Origin: Flavobacterium salilacus subsp. salilacus
Lineage (GTDB): Bacteria > Bacteroidota > Bacteroidia > Flavobacteriales > Flavobacteriaceae
Assembly: GCF_004634195.1 (NCBI RefSeq)
Contig: NZ_SKBP01000012.1
Location: 1 to 64,000 of the forward strand
DNA: 64,000 bases
Reading direction: 5' to 3'
The translations under genes were made by a program, and so were the position numbers. The notes beneath the pieces are model-generated. The model was given only the letters and a program-made list of their open reading frames with translations. It was not told where the DNA came from and did not search any database. Shown here in pieces: positions 51,203 to 60,706 of the stretch; within the stretch, counting starts at the first letter, position 1; the number at the start of each line of letters is the position of its first letter.

Positions 51203-51469
51203 CTAATTTTCTTCGGGTTCGGAGGTTTGAGTATCATCCTTAACCCACTTTTTCTTGTTTGCCAATGCAAAATCTTTCGATTTCATGGGGTATTGCTCAT
51301 AGCTTTTATCACTCGGGTTTTCGATAACTGATTTTATGGTTATCTCGTCGCCCGGTTTAAAAGCCGAAGCCACTTTTTGATAATCTAACAGGTAAGCACC
51401 GCAAAAGTAGTTACCCTCTTCATCCTGTGCTATCACTCCCGTATAAACGGGTTTTTTCTCTTTTGCCAT
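51203..51469 (-). CDS. Hypothetical small soluble protein
   Basis: An 88-residue protein with no signal peptide. It has a mixed sequence: VYTGVIAQDEEGNYFCGAYLLDYQKVASAFKPGDEITIKSVIEN followed by an acidic tail (DTQTSEPEEN). The pattern of short strands around a Gly-containing turn suggests a small beta domain. I do not recognise the family. It sits between dgt and the RDD gene, on the same strand and 22 bases from dgt, so it is part of the same unit. Confidence 0.65.
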   Translation of the reverse strand: MAKEKKPVYTGVIAQDEEGNYFCGAYLLDYQKVASAFKPGDEITIKSVIENPSDKSYEQYPMKSKDFALANKKKWVKDDTQTSEPEEN

Positions 51470-51487
51470 ATTGTTTATTTAAGTCTG

Positions 51488-52000
51488 TTAAAGCACTTCT
51501 TCATTGCCTATTTCGTTAAATGATTTTTTTAATTCTACTGCCGCTTCATATTTCTTTACATCTACCACATAGGTTTTACTAAGGCTGTCGTGCCATCCTC
51601 TCGCATTAGTTCCTAAAAAAGAAAATACTTCAAAGGGTATAAACCGGCATAATGTTCTTATCCCTATGGTTCCGGCATCAGGTTTAGTACCATCATAGCA
51701 CACCACTTTGGTTCCTGTTATAAGTTTACCAAGCGTGCGGGAAGAGGTGGTTTCAAAAATGCCGTAATACAATATTTGTATCCCTATGCTCAGTAACAGT
51801 TCCTGAATAGGGTTCATTTCTGATATCCAAGTTACAAAACCATTCATTCCGAATAATAAATAAATTAACGAGGCAAACAAGCCTATCAAAAGCCCTACGA
51901 GATATTGTGCTGCAAAGTCTATTAAATAATTGGCAAAACGTTTGCCTGCCGGAGCAAGCATATCATCTTCTACATATACTGTATTGTCTTGATATTCCAT
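51488..52000 (-). CDS. RDD family membrane protein
   Basis: A 170-residue inner-membrane protein of the RDD family, with the signature Arg and Asp residues in AGKRFANYLIDFAAQYLVGLL and a second helix pair (LLLSIGIQILYYGIFE). RDD proteins are thought to act as small transporters or membrane accessories; no substrate is known for this one. It is 18 bases from the 88-residue gene and about 90 bases downstream of nrdA, from which it is separated by a probable terminator hairpin. Confidence 0.9.
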   Translation of the reverse strand: MEYQDNTVYVEDDMLAPAGKRFANYLIDFAAQYLVGLLIGLFASLIYLLFGMNGFVTWISEMNPIQELLLSIGIQILYYGIFETTSSRTLGKLITGTKVVCYDGTKPDAGTIGIRTLCRFIPFEVFSFLGTNARGWHDSLSKTYVVDVKKYEAAVELKKSFNEIGNEEVL

Positions 52001-52028
52001 TGTAGCTGTAATGAATAATGTTTAACTG

Positions 52029-52060
52029 AATAAGGAGCGATACACTACCGCCCCTTATTA
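52029..52060 (-). terminator. Possible terminator after nrdA
   Basis: Minus strand AATAAGGGGCG / CGCTCCTTATT, a stem with one G-T wobble and a ten-base loop, 32 bases past nrdA. A clear T-run is lacking, so the call is weak. Confidence 0.4.
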
Positions 52061-52091
52061 TATACTGCTATAGTATTGTATTTTTCAATTT

Positions 52092-54488
52092 TTAAGAACC
52101 GCACATTTCACAATCCTCAGGATCGGAGTTTTTGGCGCGCTCCAGCATTGCCTTAAACTCAGAGGTTGCTATTGGCTGTGCCTCAGCTACTACTGCTTCG
52201 GGAACTGCCTCTGCTTTCTTATCGTTGTTCAGGGTAAATTTAATAGCATCTACCGCGCTTTTGGTTCTCAGGTAATACATACCGGTTTTTAATCCGCTTT
52301 GCCACGCATAAAAGTGCATCGATGTTAATTTGCTGAATGTTGCATTTTCCATAAACAGGTTAAGCGACTGCGACTGGTCTATAAAATAACCTCTTTGGCG
52401 CGACATATCGATGATGTCTTTCATACTCATTTCCCATACGGTTTTGTACAACTCTTTTATATCCTGCGGGATACCTTCTATGCTTTGTACCGAACCGTTG
52501 GCACGCATTATTTCCTGTTTCAGTTTGTCGTTCCATATACCAAGTCGTACCAAGTCGTGAAGCAGGTGTTTGTTTACCACAATAAACTCACCCGAAAGCA
52601 CCCTTCTTGTATAGATGTTAGACGTATAAGGCTCGAATGCTTCGTTGTTCCCTAATATTTGCGAGGTAGATGCTGTTGGCATTGGTGCCATAAGCAGCGA
52701 GTTCCTCACACCGTGCTCCATAACCTCTTTACGAAGTGATGCCCAGTCCCAGCGTCCGCTAAGATCTTCATCTTTTAAGCCCCAAAGGTTGTACTGGAAT
52801 TCGCCCTGTGATATGGGCGAGCCTTCAAACGTTGAGTAAGGTCCTTCTTCTTTGGCAAGTTCCATAGAGGCGGTAACGGCTGCAAAGTATATGGTTTCGA
52901 ATATTTCCTGATTTACTTTCTTGGCTTCATCGCCGGTAAACGGAAGTCGCATTAATATAAGCGCGTCGGCAAGCCCCTGCACACCAAGCCCTACGGGACG
53001 GTGACGCATGTTAGAATTACGGGCTTCCTCTATCGGATAATAATTCCTGTCGATAACCCTGTTAAGGTTACGCGTTATACGCTTAGTAACATCGTGCAGA
53101 TACTGGTGGTTAAACTCACCTTCTTCTACAAACATGGGTAATGATATAGAGGCAAGGTTACATACCGCCACCTCATCCGGTGCTGTATATTCTATAATCT
53201 CCGTACAAAGGTTAGACGAGCGTATGGTGCCTAAGTTCTTTTGGTTCGATTTTCTGTTGGCTGCATCTTTATACAGCATATACGGCAATCCTGTTTCTAT
53301 TTGCGACTCCAGTATTTTTTCCCAAAGCTCGCGTGCCTTTATGGTTTTTCTGCCTTTTTTCTCTGCTTCATATTTCAGGTACAATGCGTCAAACTCTTCG
53401 CTATGCACATCGCACAGTCCGGGGCATTCGTTAGGGCACATCAGCGTCCACTCGCCATCTTCCTGTACACGCTTCATAAACATATCGGGCATCCACATGG
53501 CAAGGAACAAATCGCGCGCACGCATTTCTTCTTTACCGTGATTTTTTCTTAACTCCAGGAACTCGAAAATATCGGCATGCCATGGCTCTATATATATAGC
53601 AAAGCTGCCTTTACGCTTACCTCCGCCTTGGTCAACATAACGGGCGGTATCGTTAAACACGCGCAGCATGGGTACAATACCGTTCGATGTACCGTTTGTA
53701 CCCCGAATGTATGAACCTGTAGCCCTGACGTTGTGTATAGATAAACCGATACCTCCGGCTGATTGTGATATTTTTGCGGTGTTTTTCAGCGTGTCATATA
53801 TTCCGTCTATACTGTCATCTTTCATGGTAAGCAGGAAGCATGACGACATTTGCGGTTTTGGCGTGCCTGAGTTGAAGAGCGTAGGCGTGGCATGCGTAAA
53901 GAATTTTTTAGACATTAACTCATACGTTTCCAAAACGGCATCTATATCATTGAGGTGTATTCCTACTGATACACGCATTAGCATATGCTGCGGGCGCTCT
54001 ACAATTTTACCGTTTATTTTCAGCAAATAGGAACGCTCCAGTGTTTTAAAACCAAAGTAATCGTAATTAAAGTCCCTGTTGTATATAATGCTCGAATCTA
54101 AAACTTCGGCATTTGCCATAATGGCTTCGTAAACCTCATCGGAAAGCAAAGGCGATTTTTGCCCTGTTCTGGGGTTTACATAATGGTACATATCGGACAT
54201 GGTTTCCGAAAATGATTTCTTGGTATTTTTATGCAGGTTGGATACTGATATACGGGCTGCAAGTTGTGCATAATCAGGGTGAGTAACTGTCATTGCCGCA
54301 GCAATTTCTGCCGCAAGGTTATCCAGCTCATAAGTGGTAACACCATCATACAACCCTTCTATAACACGCATGGCTACTTTTACCGGATCTACAAGGTCGC
54401 TAAGCTCATAGCACAGTATTCTTACTCTGTCGGTTATTTTATCGAACATTACCGGCTCTCTGCGTCCGTCTCTTTTTACTACATACAT
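52092..54488 (-). CDS. nrdA: Class Ia ribonucleotide reductase, large subunit
   Basis: Reduces ribonucleoside diphosphates to deoxyribonucleotides. The 798 residues include an N-terminal ATP-cone ([18 protein letters not shown]), the active-site Cys in [16 protein letters not shown] and VCNLAS, and a C-terminal redox pair in EDCEMCGS that receives electrons from thioredoxin or glutaredoxin. The ATP-cone allows allosteric control by dATP. It is the second gene of an nrdB-nrdA operon on the minus strand; nrdB lies 61 bases upstream. Confidence 0.98.
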   Translation of the reverse strand: MYVVKRDGRREPVMFDKITDRVRILCYELSDLVDPVKVAMRVIEGLYDGVTTYELDNLAAEIAAAMTVTHPDYAQLAARISVSNLHKNTKKSFSETMSDMYHYVNPRTGQKSPLLSDEVYEAIMANAEVLDSSIIYNRDFNYDYFGFKTLERSYLLKINGKIVERPQHMLMRVSVGIHLNDIDAVLETYELMSKKFFTHATPTLFNSGTPKPQMSSCFLLTMKDDSIDGIYDTLKNTAKISQSAGGIGLSIHNVRATGSYIRGTNGTSNGIVPMLRVFNDTARYVDQGGGKRKGSFAIYIEPWHADIFEFLELRKNHGKEEMRARDLFLAMWMPDMFMKRVQEDGEWTLMCPNECPGLCDVHSEEFDALYLKYEAEKKGRKTIKARELWEKILESQIETGLPYMLYKDAANRKSNQKNLGTIRSSNLCTEIIEYTAPDEVAVCNLASISLPMFVEEGEFNHQYLHDVTKRITRNLNRVIDRNYYPIEEARNSNMRHRPVGLGVQGLADALILMRLPFTGDEAKKVNQEIFETIYFAAVTASMELAKEEGPYSTFEGSPISQGEFQYNLWGLKDEDLSGRWDWASLRKEVMEHGVRNSLLMAPMPTASTSQILGNNEAFEPYTSNIYTRRVLSGEFIVVNKHLLHDLVRLGIWNDKLKQEIMRANGSVQSIEGIPQDIKELYKTVWEMSMKDIIDMSRQRGYFIDQSQSLNLFMENATFSKLTSMHFYAWQSGLKTGMYYLRTKSAVDAIKFTLNNDKKAEAVPEAVVAEAQPIATSEFKAMLERAKNSDPEDCEMCGS

Positions 54489-54549
54489 AGGGCAATATTT
54501 TTAGGTTAATAATAGCAAATGCCTCAGCATTTGCAAAAAACTGGTTGTA

Positions 54550-55527
54550 TTAAAAATCAGCGTCAAAACTGATTTTTTGCGAATCGGTATCCTTATTAAT
54601 AACGCCCGCTTTTTGATATTCTGAAACTCTTTTTTCAAAGAAGTTTGTTTTTCCTTGTAAGGATATCATATCCATAAAATCGAATGGATTTCCTGAGTTA
54701 AACTCACGCTCGCAACCCAATTCTACCAAAAGCCTGTCGGTTACAAACTCAAGATACTGCGTCATTAAGGTAGCATTCATACCGATAAGGCTTACAGGAA
54801 GCGACTCGGTTATAAATTCTCTCTCAATATTCAGCGCATCTATCAATATCTCTCGTATCCTTTCTTTCGGCACTTTGTTTACTAAGTGGTGGTTGTGCAG
54901 GTGTACTGCAAAATCGCAATGTACGCCTTCATCTCTCGAAATTAATTCGTTAGAGAAAGTAAGTCCCGGCATAAGCCCGCGTTTCTTTAACCAAAATATA
55001 GAACAGAATGCACCTGAGAAGAATATACCCTCTACCGCAGCAAAGGCAATAAGCCTTTCGGCAAAAGAGTCGCTCTCTATCCATTTTAATGCCCAGTCCG
55101 CTTTTTTCATAATGGCAGGAAACACTTCTATGGCATTAAACAAATCGTCTTTCTCTGCCTCATCTTTTACATAGGTATCTATAAGCAGCGAGTAGGTTTC
55201 GCTATGGATGTTTTCCATCATAATTTGGAAACCGTAAAAGAATTTTGCTTCGGCATACTGTACCTCATTTACAAAGTTCTCTGCAAGGTTTTCGTTCACA
55301 ATACCGTCAGAAGCTGCAAAAAAGGCAAGGATGTGTTTTATAAAATATTTTTCCTCATCACTCAGCTTGTTGTTCCAGTCGTTCAGGTCCTGGTGCAGGT
55401 CTATTTCCTCAGCCGTCCAAAAACTGGCTTCCATTTTTTTATACCAGTCCCAAATATCGTGGTGTTTTATGGGGAATATTACAAACCTGTTTTTGTTTTC
55501 CTGTAAGATTGGCTCTGTTGCAGACAT
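54550..55527 (-). CDS. nrdB: Class Ia ribonucleotide reductase, small subunit
   Basis: Carries the di-iron centre and the stable tyrosyl radical that NrdA uses. The 325 residues show the ligand pattern: [38 protein letters not shown] with the radical Tyr, and [20 protein letters not shown]. It is the first gene of the operon here, ahead of nrdA. The upstream region (55528-55774) holds a 9-bp inverted repeat close to a possible promoter. No NrdR-box pair is recognised. Confidence 0.98.
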   Translation of the reverse strand: MSATEPILQENKNRFVIFPIKHHDIWDWYKKMEASFWTAEEIDLHQDLNDWNNKLSDEEKYFIKHILAFFAASDGIVNENLAENFVNEVQYAEAKFFYGFQIMMENIHSETYSLLIDTYVKDEAEKDDLFNAIEVFPAIMKKADWALKWIESDSFAERLIAFAAVEGIFFSGAFCSIFWLKKRGLMPGLTFSNELISRDEGVHCDFAVHLHNHHLVNKVPKERIREILIDALNIEREFITESLPVSLIGMNATLMTQYLEFVTDRLLVELGCEREFNSGNPFDFMDMISLQGKTNFFEKRVSEYQKAGVINKDTDSQKISFDADF

Positions 55528-55686
55528 ATTATTTTGACTTTTATCGTATTATGAAAATGAATTTTTGTGCTAATAGGGAGATACAAAGATTGGCATTTGT
55601 ATTAGAAAATGAAAGGCAAACTTATTCACAATCGGTAATAGTTTTTAACAACCGCTTAATATTAACCTAACATTAAAAGAAAGTTA

Positions 55687-55719
55687 CAACAATCTGAATA
55701 ATAGATTGTTGCAAAGTAT
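55687..55719 (-). promoter_or_regulatory. Putative nrdBA promoter and operator
   Basis: Minus strand TATACTTTG (55719-55711) resembles the -7 element with one extra base. It abuts a perfect inverted repeat CAACAATCT / AGATTGTTG separated by seven bases (55687-55711). This places an operator-like site directly at the expected transcript start, about 175 bases before nrdB. The rest of the 247-base gap shows no gene. The role is inferred from position only. Confidence 0.35.
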
Positions 55720-55774
55720 AAATTTACAAAAAAATAAAATAAAAACCCGGCGTAAACAGTATATTTTACAGGGG

Positions 55775-56362
55775 TTAACGTCGCTTTTTTACGGGTTGTT
55801 CTTTAAGCTCGGCAGCCACTTTTTCGAGTTCGGCATACCAGTCCAGCCCAAAGCGGCGGATAAGGGCTTCTTTCACAAATTTATATATCGGCACTTCGAG
55901 TTCTTTACCCAGTGCGCAGGCATCGTTGCATATATCCCAACGGTCATAATTAACGGCTGCAAATTCTGTGAAATCTTTTACCCGAACGGGATATAAATGG
56001 CAGGAAACGGGTTTTTTCCAATCTATCAGGCCCTGATTGTATGCTTGTTCTATACCGCACAGGGCGGTTTTGCCATCAAAAATTACGTAGGCACAATCTT
56101 TATTATCAATAAGCGGGGTTTCAAGGTCACCGTCAGTGCCTTTTACCCAAACTCCTTTGGCTTCTATGGTTGCAATACCCTCTTTTCGCAAAAATGGTTT
56201 TACTTTTGGATATATTTCTTCCAGTATCTTGGTTTCTTCTTCGCTAAGCGGTGCGCCCGCATCGCCATCTACACAACAAGCACCTTTGCAAGCCGAAAGG
56301 TTGCATACAAAATCTTTTTCCAGTATGTCTTCAGACACTATTGTTTTACCCAATTGAAACAT
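55775..56362 (-). CDS. DUF3109 family Cys-rich protein
   Basis: A 195-residue cytosolic protein with many conserved Cys: [15 protein letters not shown] near residue 22-36, [24 protein letters not shown] and CNDACALG. These fit the YkgJ/DUF3109 zinc- or iron-sulfur-binding group, whose function is not known to me. It is followed by the intergenic region upstream of nrdB and is divergent from the MarC gene. Confidence 0.9.
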   Translation of the reverse strand: MFQLGKTIVSEDILEKDFVCNLSACKGACCVDGDAGAPLSEEETKILEEIYPKVKPFLRKEGIATIEAKGVWVKGTDGDLETPLIDNKDCAYVIFDGKTALCGIEQAYNQGLIDWKKPVSCHLYPVRVKDFTEFAAVNYDRWDICNDACALGKELEVPIYKFVKEALIRRFGLDWYAELEKVAAELKEQPVKKRR

Positions 56363-56435
56363 CGCGCAAAGATAGCGAAACGGAACATATAAAATATACT
56401 ATATCCCTTCTCTTAAAAATTTAAAGCCCTTTTGG

Positions 56436-56465
56436 TTGTATTGATTGATATATGAGGTAATTTTG
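56436..56465 (+). promoter_or_regulatory. Promoter of the MarC gene (TTG-N19-TAATTTTG)
   Basis: TTG (56436-56438), 19 bases, then TAATTTTG (56458-56465). Spacing and sequence are a perfect consensus, with a leader of about 20 bases to the ATG at 56493. Confidence 0.75.
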
Positions 56466-56492
56466 CAGCTTTAAAGAAATAATACTTGGACT

Positions 56493-57068
56493 ATGGCATT
56501 CGACTGGAAAGAAGTTTTTACGGTAAGTATGGTACTGTTTGCTGTTATAGATATTGTGGGAAGCATACCTATAATAGTAGATTTACGTAACCGACTGGGA
56601 CACATACAATCAGAAAAAGCATCAATAGTAGCTATGGTTATTATGATTGCCTTTTTGTTTGTGGGTGAGGAGATTTTAAAGCTTATTGGTATTGATGCGA
56701 GTTCGTTTGCCGTAGCCGGTTCGTTTGTATTATTTTTCTTAGCCTTAGAGATGATACTGGGCATACGCCTCTATAAAGATGATAACCCCAGCACGGCATC
56801 TATAGTACCCATTGCATTTCCGCTTATTGCGGGGGCAGGTACCATGACCACGATATTATCGTTACGGGCAGAGTATGCCAAAATAAACATCATAACTGCT
56901 ATCATTATCAATGTAATAGTGGTTTTTATTGTACTGAAGTCGTCAGCAAAAATAGAGAAAGCACTGGGAGTAAACGGGCTGGGTGTGATACGAAAGGTAT
57001 TTGGGGTTATACTCCTTGCAATAGCTGTTAAATTATTTGCTGCTAATGTTAAACAATTATTCATATAA
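56493..57068 (+). CDS. MarC family integral membrane protein
   Basis: A 191-residue inner-membrane protein with six predicted helices, of the MarC (UPF0056) family. Signature areas are AVIDIVGSIPIIVDL near the N-terminus, FALAGSFVLFF-like FAVAGSFVLFFLALEMILGIRLY, and VPIAFPLIAGAGTMTTILSLRA. The family was once tied to multiple antibiotic resistance, but that role was not supported, and the transported substrate is unknown. It is followed by a small gene cluster on the same strand after an own -7 box at 57082. Confidence 0.93.
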   Translation: MAFDWKEVFTVSMVLFAVIDIVGSIPIIVDLRNRLGHIQSEKASIVAMVIMIAFLFVGEEILKLIGIDASSFAVAGSFVLFFLALEMILGIRLYKDDNPSTASIVPIAFPLIAGAGTMTTILSLRAEYAKINIITAIIINVIVVFIVLKSSAKIEKALGVNGLGVIRKVFGVILLAIAVKLFAANVKQLFI

Positions 57069-57153
57069 TAACTCTTTTTAGTACTTTTGTACTAAATACC
57101 AGGTAGATATTTACATATTTTATAGATATTCTATAATTTAATTTAAAACCACA

Positions 57154-57351
57154 ATGAAAATTTTTATTTACACCCTTATTGCCATAGCATTGGGGCTCAT
57201 TATTTTCAATATTACGCTCATCGATTTTAGCAACCCCCTGCAAGGCAACAGCCTGATAGCCCTTATCGGGATTATAGCTTCTCTGTGTGCTGTATGCATA
57301 CTTATCATCTTTAAGATGGCTAAGAGTATTGAAGATAAAACAAAACAATAA
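57154..57351 (+). CDS. Small two-helix membrane protein
   Basis: A 65-residue protein with two hydrophobic stretches (about residues 3-21 and 34-55), a short polar loop (IDFSNPLQGNS) and a charged tail ending EDKTKQ. It has no recognised family. It is nine bases upstream of the flavoprotein gene on the same strand, and a TACTTTTG box at 57082-57089 may drive both. It could anchor the flavoprotein to the membrane, but this is only a guess. Confidence 0.7.
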   Translation: MKIFIYTLIAIALGLIIFNITLIDFSNPLQGNSLIALIGIIASLCAVCILIIFKMAKSIEDKTKQ

Positions 57352-57360
57352 CATTTATTT

Positions 57361-57972
57361 ATGTTTGATGTACTTATTATAGGCGGTGGTGTCTCGGGGG
57401 TATCTTGTGCCCTTGTACTCGGATCTGCACACGCCAAACCTTATGCCGAAGGCAAAAAGACAGGAATATTTACCCACCAGAAAGCATCGGCTTTGCAAGA
57501 TGCTGTTTTTAATAATGCCTATGGCATACCACAGGGAAAATTAGGAAAAGAGCTGATGGAGGAGAGCCTGGAGCACTTAACGCAGGCATACCCGCACGTA
57601 ACCCAAATTGATAAAGAAAAGGTAATGAAAGTAGCAGGCGAAGCCGGAAACTTTACCGTAACCACAAACAAGAATACTTATACTGCCAAAATTATAGTAG
57701 TAGCGGTAGGCTCTGCGCCTGCATTTGATATTGAGGGGTTAACGCAATATGTTATACCCCATGGTAAGGCGTTGCCTGAAAAAAACCGCATACAATTAAA
57801 GAACAATGACCACCTTGTTGCCGAAGGTATTTATGTAACAGGTACACTTGCCGGATGGCGCAGCCAGCTTGCCATAGCTGCCGGTAGCGGTGCAGCCGTA
57901 GCTACCGATATTATGACATTGTGGAATAATGGTGTATCGGCACAATATCATGATAGTAACCGTGCCAAATAG
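57361..57972 (+). CDS. Small FAD-dependent oxidoreductase (thioredoxin-reductase-like)
   Basis: A 203-residue flavoprotein. It has the N-terminal FAD motif DVLIIGGGVSGVSCALVL, a central VVAVGSAPAFD, and a C-terminal FAD motif GIYVTGTLAGWRSQLAIAAGSGAAVA. The NAD(P)-binding domain of full thioredoxin reductases (about 310 residues) and its CxxC redox site are absent, so it is a single-domain relative. It would need another electron donor. It follows a small membrane protein by nine bases and ends at a strong hairpin. Confidence 0.87.
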   Translation: MFDVLIIGGGVSGVSCALVLGSAHAKPYAEGKKTGIFTHQKASALQDAVFNNAYGIPQGKLGKELMEESLEHLTQAYPHVTQIDKEKVMKVAGEAGNFTVTTNKNTYTAKIIVVAVGSAPAFDIEGLTQYVIPHGKALPEKNRIQLKNNDHLVAEGIYVTGTLAGWRSQLAIAAGSGAAVATDIMTLWNNGVSAQYHDSNRAK

Positions 57973-58004
57973 TTTACAGTTCCAGTAATCAGTTTACTGA
58001 ATAG

Positions 58005-58041
58005 CAAAAAAGCCTGAAAGAAAATATTTCAGGCTTTTTTT
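58005..58041 (+). terminator. Terminator after the flavoprotein gene
   Basis: AAAAAAGCCTGAAA / TTTCAGGCTTTTTT hairpin with a seven-base loop, 33 bases after the stop. Confidence 0.92.
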
Positions 58042-58056
58042 AGTACAATTGACGTA

Positions 58057-58076
58057 TGTATACAAAATAGTATACA
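58057..58076 (+). promoter_or_regulatory. Inverted repeat upstream of the 76-residue gene
   Basis: TGTATAC-AAAATA-GTATACA, a perfect 7-bp inverted repeat 40 bases before the ATG at 58116. Its symmetry suggests an operator for a dimeric regulator; no regulator gene is near. Confidence 0.35.
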
Positions 58077-58115
58077 AGATTTACTTATCTTTAATTAAAT
58101 TTTAAAAATTAGATT

Positions 58116-58346
58116 ATGGAATGGATTTCTTACCCTCAACATAAACCTGATCATTCTCAACCTTATGTAGTTAGTATTTCAAGACCAATTACTACTGGAA
58201 AGAATATATTTATTTACGTTGCTTATTACAATACCGAAACCGATACATGGCATAAATATGATGGATTTTCTAATGATAGTATCAAAGAAATTATCATTGA
58301 AAAAGTAATAGGCTGGGTAAATGACGTCGCGACACGTATTGGATGA
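58116..58346 (+). CDS. Small hypothetical protein, DUF551-like
   Basis: A 76-residue soluble protein. The form MEWISYPQHKPDHSQPYVVSI, YVAYYNTETDTWHKYDGF and VIGWVNDV resembles the DUF551 pattern (W-I at the start, an inner VAYYN stretch, and a tryptophan near the end), often found in phage-related or accessory DNA. Here there are no other phage genes nearby. It is monocistronic behind an inverted repeat. The similarity is read by eye and uncertain. Confidence 0.55.
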   Translation: MEWISYPQHKPDHSQPYVVSISRPITTGKNIFIYVAYYNTETDTWHKYDGFSNDSIKEIIIEKVIGWVNDVATRIG

Positions 58347-58457
58347 TAAAAAACTATCTAAAAATCTAGCTTTCCTACTCTTAATTTAAAACTTAATCCA
58401 AATTTAGAATTTAGGCATCTACTTATTATTTGATCACTGTAAACTGCGACTGGCTAC

Positions 58458-60026
58458 TTATTTAATTACTGCCTTTACCATGCTATCCTCTTTTAACAGC
58501 ATTTGGTAATATAGTTTTTCATTAGTAAGTTGTCTTACAAACTCTGCCGCAAGGTAATATTTTACTTTTTGCTCATATTTTACCAAGGGTAATACCAAGC
58601 CGTTTTGAGAAAGGTAATTGCCAAAAGCTGTATAATATTTTTTTGTGTTGGTAATTTTATTTACTATCTGCTGTTTGGTAAGCCCTTCAAAGGCTTTCCT
58701 TTCGGCATCCAACTGCTCAAATACAAAATGGCTCACAATACCCGATTTCATTACCATAATTACAGCCTCGTCGCCGTGCTCGCCTTCCATAGGCACAAAT
58801 ATATCGGGTATAATACCGCCTCCGCCATATACTGTTCTGCCTTTAAGGGTTTTATATTTCAATGTATCGGCTATTTTAATACTGTCGGCAGCATATAGCT
58901 CGCCATTTTCATAACGCTTCTGGAAATCGTCAAAATAAGCCTCGCCGCCATTGGCATAGCTGCGTTGTATAGAACGCCCTGACGGGGTATAATAGCGTGC
59001 CACCGTAAGCCTCACGGCACTATCATCGCCCAGTGGCATCTCGCGCTGTACCAAACCTTTACCAAACGAACGCCTGCCTACTATAATGCCCCTGTCGTTA
59101 TCCTGTATAGCACCTGCCAGTATTTCGCTTGCCGAAGCGCTGTTTTCGTTAATAAGCACATATACTTTGCCTTCTTCAAAAATACCGTCATCGCCGGCAT
59201 AGGTTATGTCTTCGCGGTCTTTTTTGTTTTTAATTTTTACAATTACAAGGTCGTCTTCCAGTAAGTCATCGGCAATATCTACTGCTTTTTCAAGGTAGCC
59301 TCCGCCATTGTCGCGCAAATCTATTATAAGTTGTTTAGCCCCTTGCCTTTTAAGGTCAAGCAACCCTTCATGAAACTCATCATAGGTTGTTTCCGCAAAA
59401 CGGTTTATTTTTATATAGCCTGTTTTATTATTAACCATTACGGCAACATCTACACTTTTTATAGGCACTACGTCGCGGGTAAGGTTTACTTTAAATTTTT
59501 TGTTTTCGCTTTTCCTGAAAACGGTTAATGTAAGCTTAGAGCCCGCTACTCCTTTGAGGGTAGCAAACAAGCTGTCGTTTGGCAGCTTACGCCCGTATAG
59601 CTTGGTGTTACCTGCATACAGGATACGATCGCCCGATTTTAGTCCTGCTTTTTCCGACGGACCTCCGGGTATGGGCTTTATAACCGCAACAGAGTCTTTA
59701 TACATATAAAAGCTAACTCCTATACCCACAAAGTCGCCCTTCATGCTTTGGGCTACGGCTTCCATTTCACTTTTAGATATATATACCGAGTGCGGGTCGA
59801 GTTTTTCCAGTATGCTGTTTACCGTAAGATCGACAATCGAATCGGCATCCACATCCTCTATATACTCACTCTCTATAAAATCCATAAGCTTGTTCAGCTT
59901 TGTTTTTTTAGCGCCTGACAGCATTCCGCGCTTATCGTGGGGAAAGTTTAAAAAACTACCCAACAGCAAGCCAGCAGCCATAAAGGTTGCAAGAAGCAGC
60001 GGAAGATATATTTTGTTGGTTTTCAT
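58458..60026 (-). CDS. S41 family carboxyl-terminal processing protease
   Basis: Exported serine protease, 522 residues. A membrane or signal segment lies near residues 8-26. A PDZ domain follows (GIGVSFYMYKDSVAVIKPIPGGPSEKAGLKSGDRI), then the catalytic domain with Ser in NENSASASEILAGAIQDND and Lys in RSFGKGLVQ, the Ser-Lys dyad of CtpA proteins. It processes C-termini of envelope proteins and cell-wall enzymes. It is co-transcribed with the deaminase gene, three bases upstream. Confidence 0.95.
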   Translation of the reverse strand: MKTNKIYLPLLLATFMAAGLLLGSFLNFPHDKRGMLSGAKKTKLNKLMDFIESEYIEDVDADSIVDLTVNSILEKLDPHSVYISKSEMEAVAQSMKGDFVGIGVSFYMYKDSVAVIKPIPGGPSEKAGLKSGDRILYAGNTKLYGRKLPNDSLFATLKGVAGSKLTLTVFRKSENKKFKVNLTRDVVPIKSVDVAVMVNNKTGYIKINRFAETTYDEFHEGLLDLKRQGAKQLIIDLRDNGGGYLEKAVDIADDLLEDDLVIVKIKNKKDREDITYAGDDGIFEEGKVYVLINENSASASEILAGAIQDNDRGIIVGRRSFGKGLVQREMPLGDDSAVRLTVARYYTPSGRSIQRSYANGGEAYFDDFQKRYENGELYAADSIKIADTLKYKTLKGRTVYGGGGIIPDIFVPMEGEHGDEAVIMVMKSGIVSHFVFEQLDAERKAFEGLTKQQIVNKITNTKKYYTAFGNYLSQNGLVLPLVKYEQKVKYYLAAEFVRQLTNEKLYYQMLLKEDSMVKAVIK

Positions 60027-60029
60027 TAG

Positions 60030-60461
60030 CTATTTGTCCAAATCGGGTATGCATACTACGGCTACGCCTGCACGTTCTAAGAACACAATGCCGGAATCAT
60101 CTTTATAACCGTTTTGATATACTACACGTTTTATACCGGACTGGTGTATTAATTTGCTGCAATCTTTACAGGGCGACATGGTTATGTATAATGTTGCGCC
60201 CTCGCACGACTGGGTTGAACGGGCAACTTTTAAAATAGCATTGGCTTCTGCATGCAGCACATACCATTTGGTAAGGTTATCTTCATCTTCGCAGCAGTTT
60301 TCAAAGCCTGACGGTGTGCCGTTATAACCATCAGATATTATCATTCTGTCTTTTACAATAATTGCGCCAACCTTTTTACGCACGCAGTACGACAATTGGC
60401 TCCACTCTCTTGCTATCCTCAAATAAGCCTTGTCGTACTTATTCAGTTTTTCTTCTTCCAT
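60030..60461 (-). CDS. dCMP deaminase family protein
   Basis: Zinc-dependent deaminase that supplies dUMP for thymidylate synthesis. The 143 residues contain the zinc site HAEANAIL and the paired Cys in SPCKDCSKLI, with IIVKDRMIISDGYNGTPSGFENCCED, the ComEB/dCMP-deaminase pattern. The start lies 245 bases from the divergent TerB-like gene. It is translated just ahead of the S41 protease, with a three-base gap, so the two are coupled even though their functions differ. Confidence 0.93.
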   Translation of the reverse strand: MEEEKLNKYDKAYLRIAREWSQLSYCVRKKVGAIIVKDRMIISDGYNGTPSGFENCCEDEDNLTKWYVLHAEANAILKVARSTQSCEGATLYITMSPCKDCSKLIHQSGIKRVVYQNGYKDDSGIVFLERAGVAVVCIPDLDK

Positions 60462-60706
60462 TTACTATAAACAAATAAGAAACAAAGTTAAGCCATTCAA
60501 CGTCTTAAAACGAAAGTTGGCTCAAAATTATTATCAAAACAATAGTAAGCATTTCCTAAAATTAAGCCAAAATAGGTTCTGAAAATGCCGCTATAGTATA
60601 TCAAGGTTTATAATTTACGATAAATGCAATAAAAATCTTTGAAAAATTGTTTTTAACAGAAAATATATAATTTATATTTGCGGCTACTTAACAACATGTA
60701 AAAAAT
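60462..60706. other. Intergenic region between the divergent dCMP deaminase and TerB-like genes
   Basis: About 245 AT-rich bases without a gene. The right end carries the TATATTTG box at 60673; I see no hairpin, riboswitch or reading frame of note in the rest. Confidence 0.6.
60673..60680 (+). promoter_or_regulatory. Putative promoter -7 element for the TerB-like gene
   Basis: TATATTTG, exact match. A TTG at 60647-60649 lies 23 bases upstream, somewhat wider than the usual 19. Confidence 0.55.
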
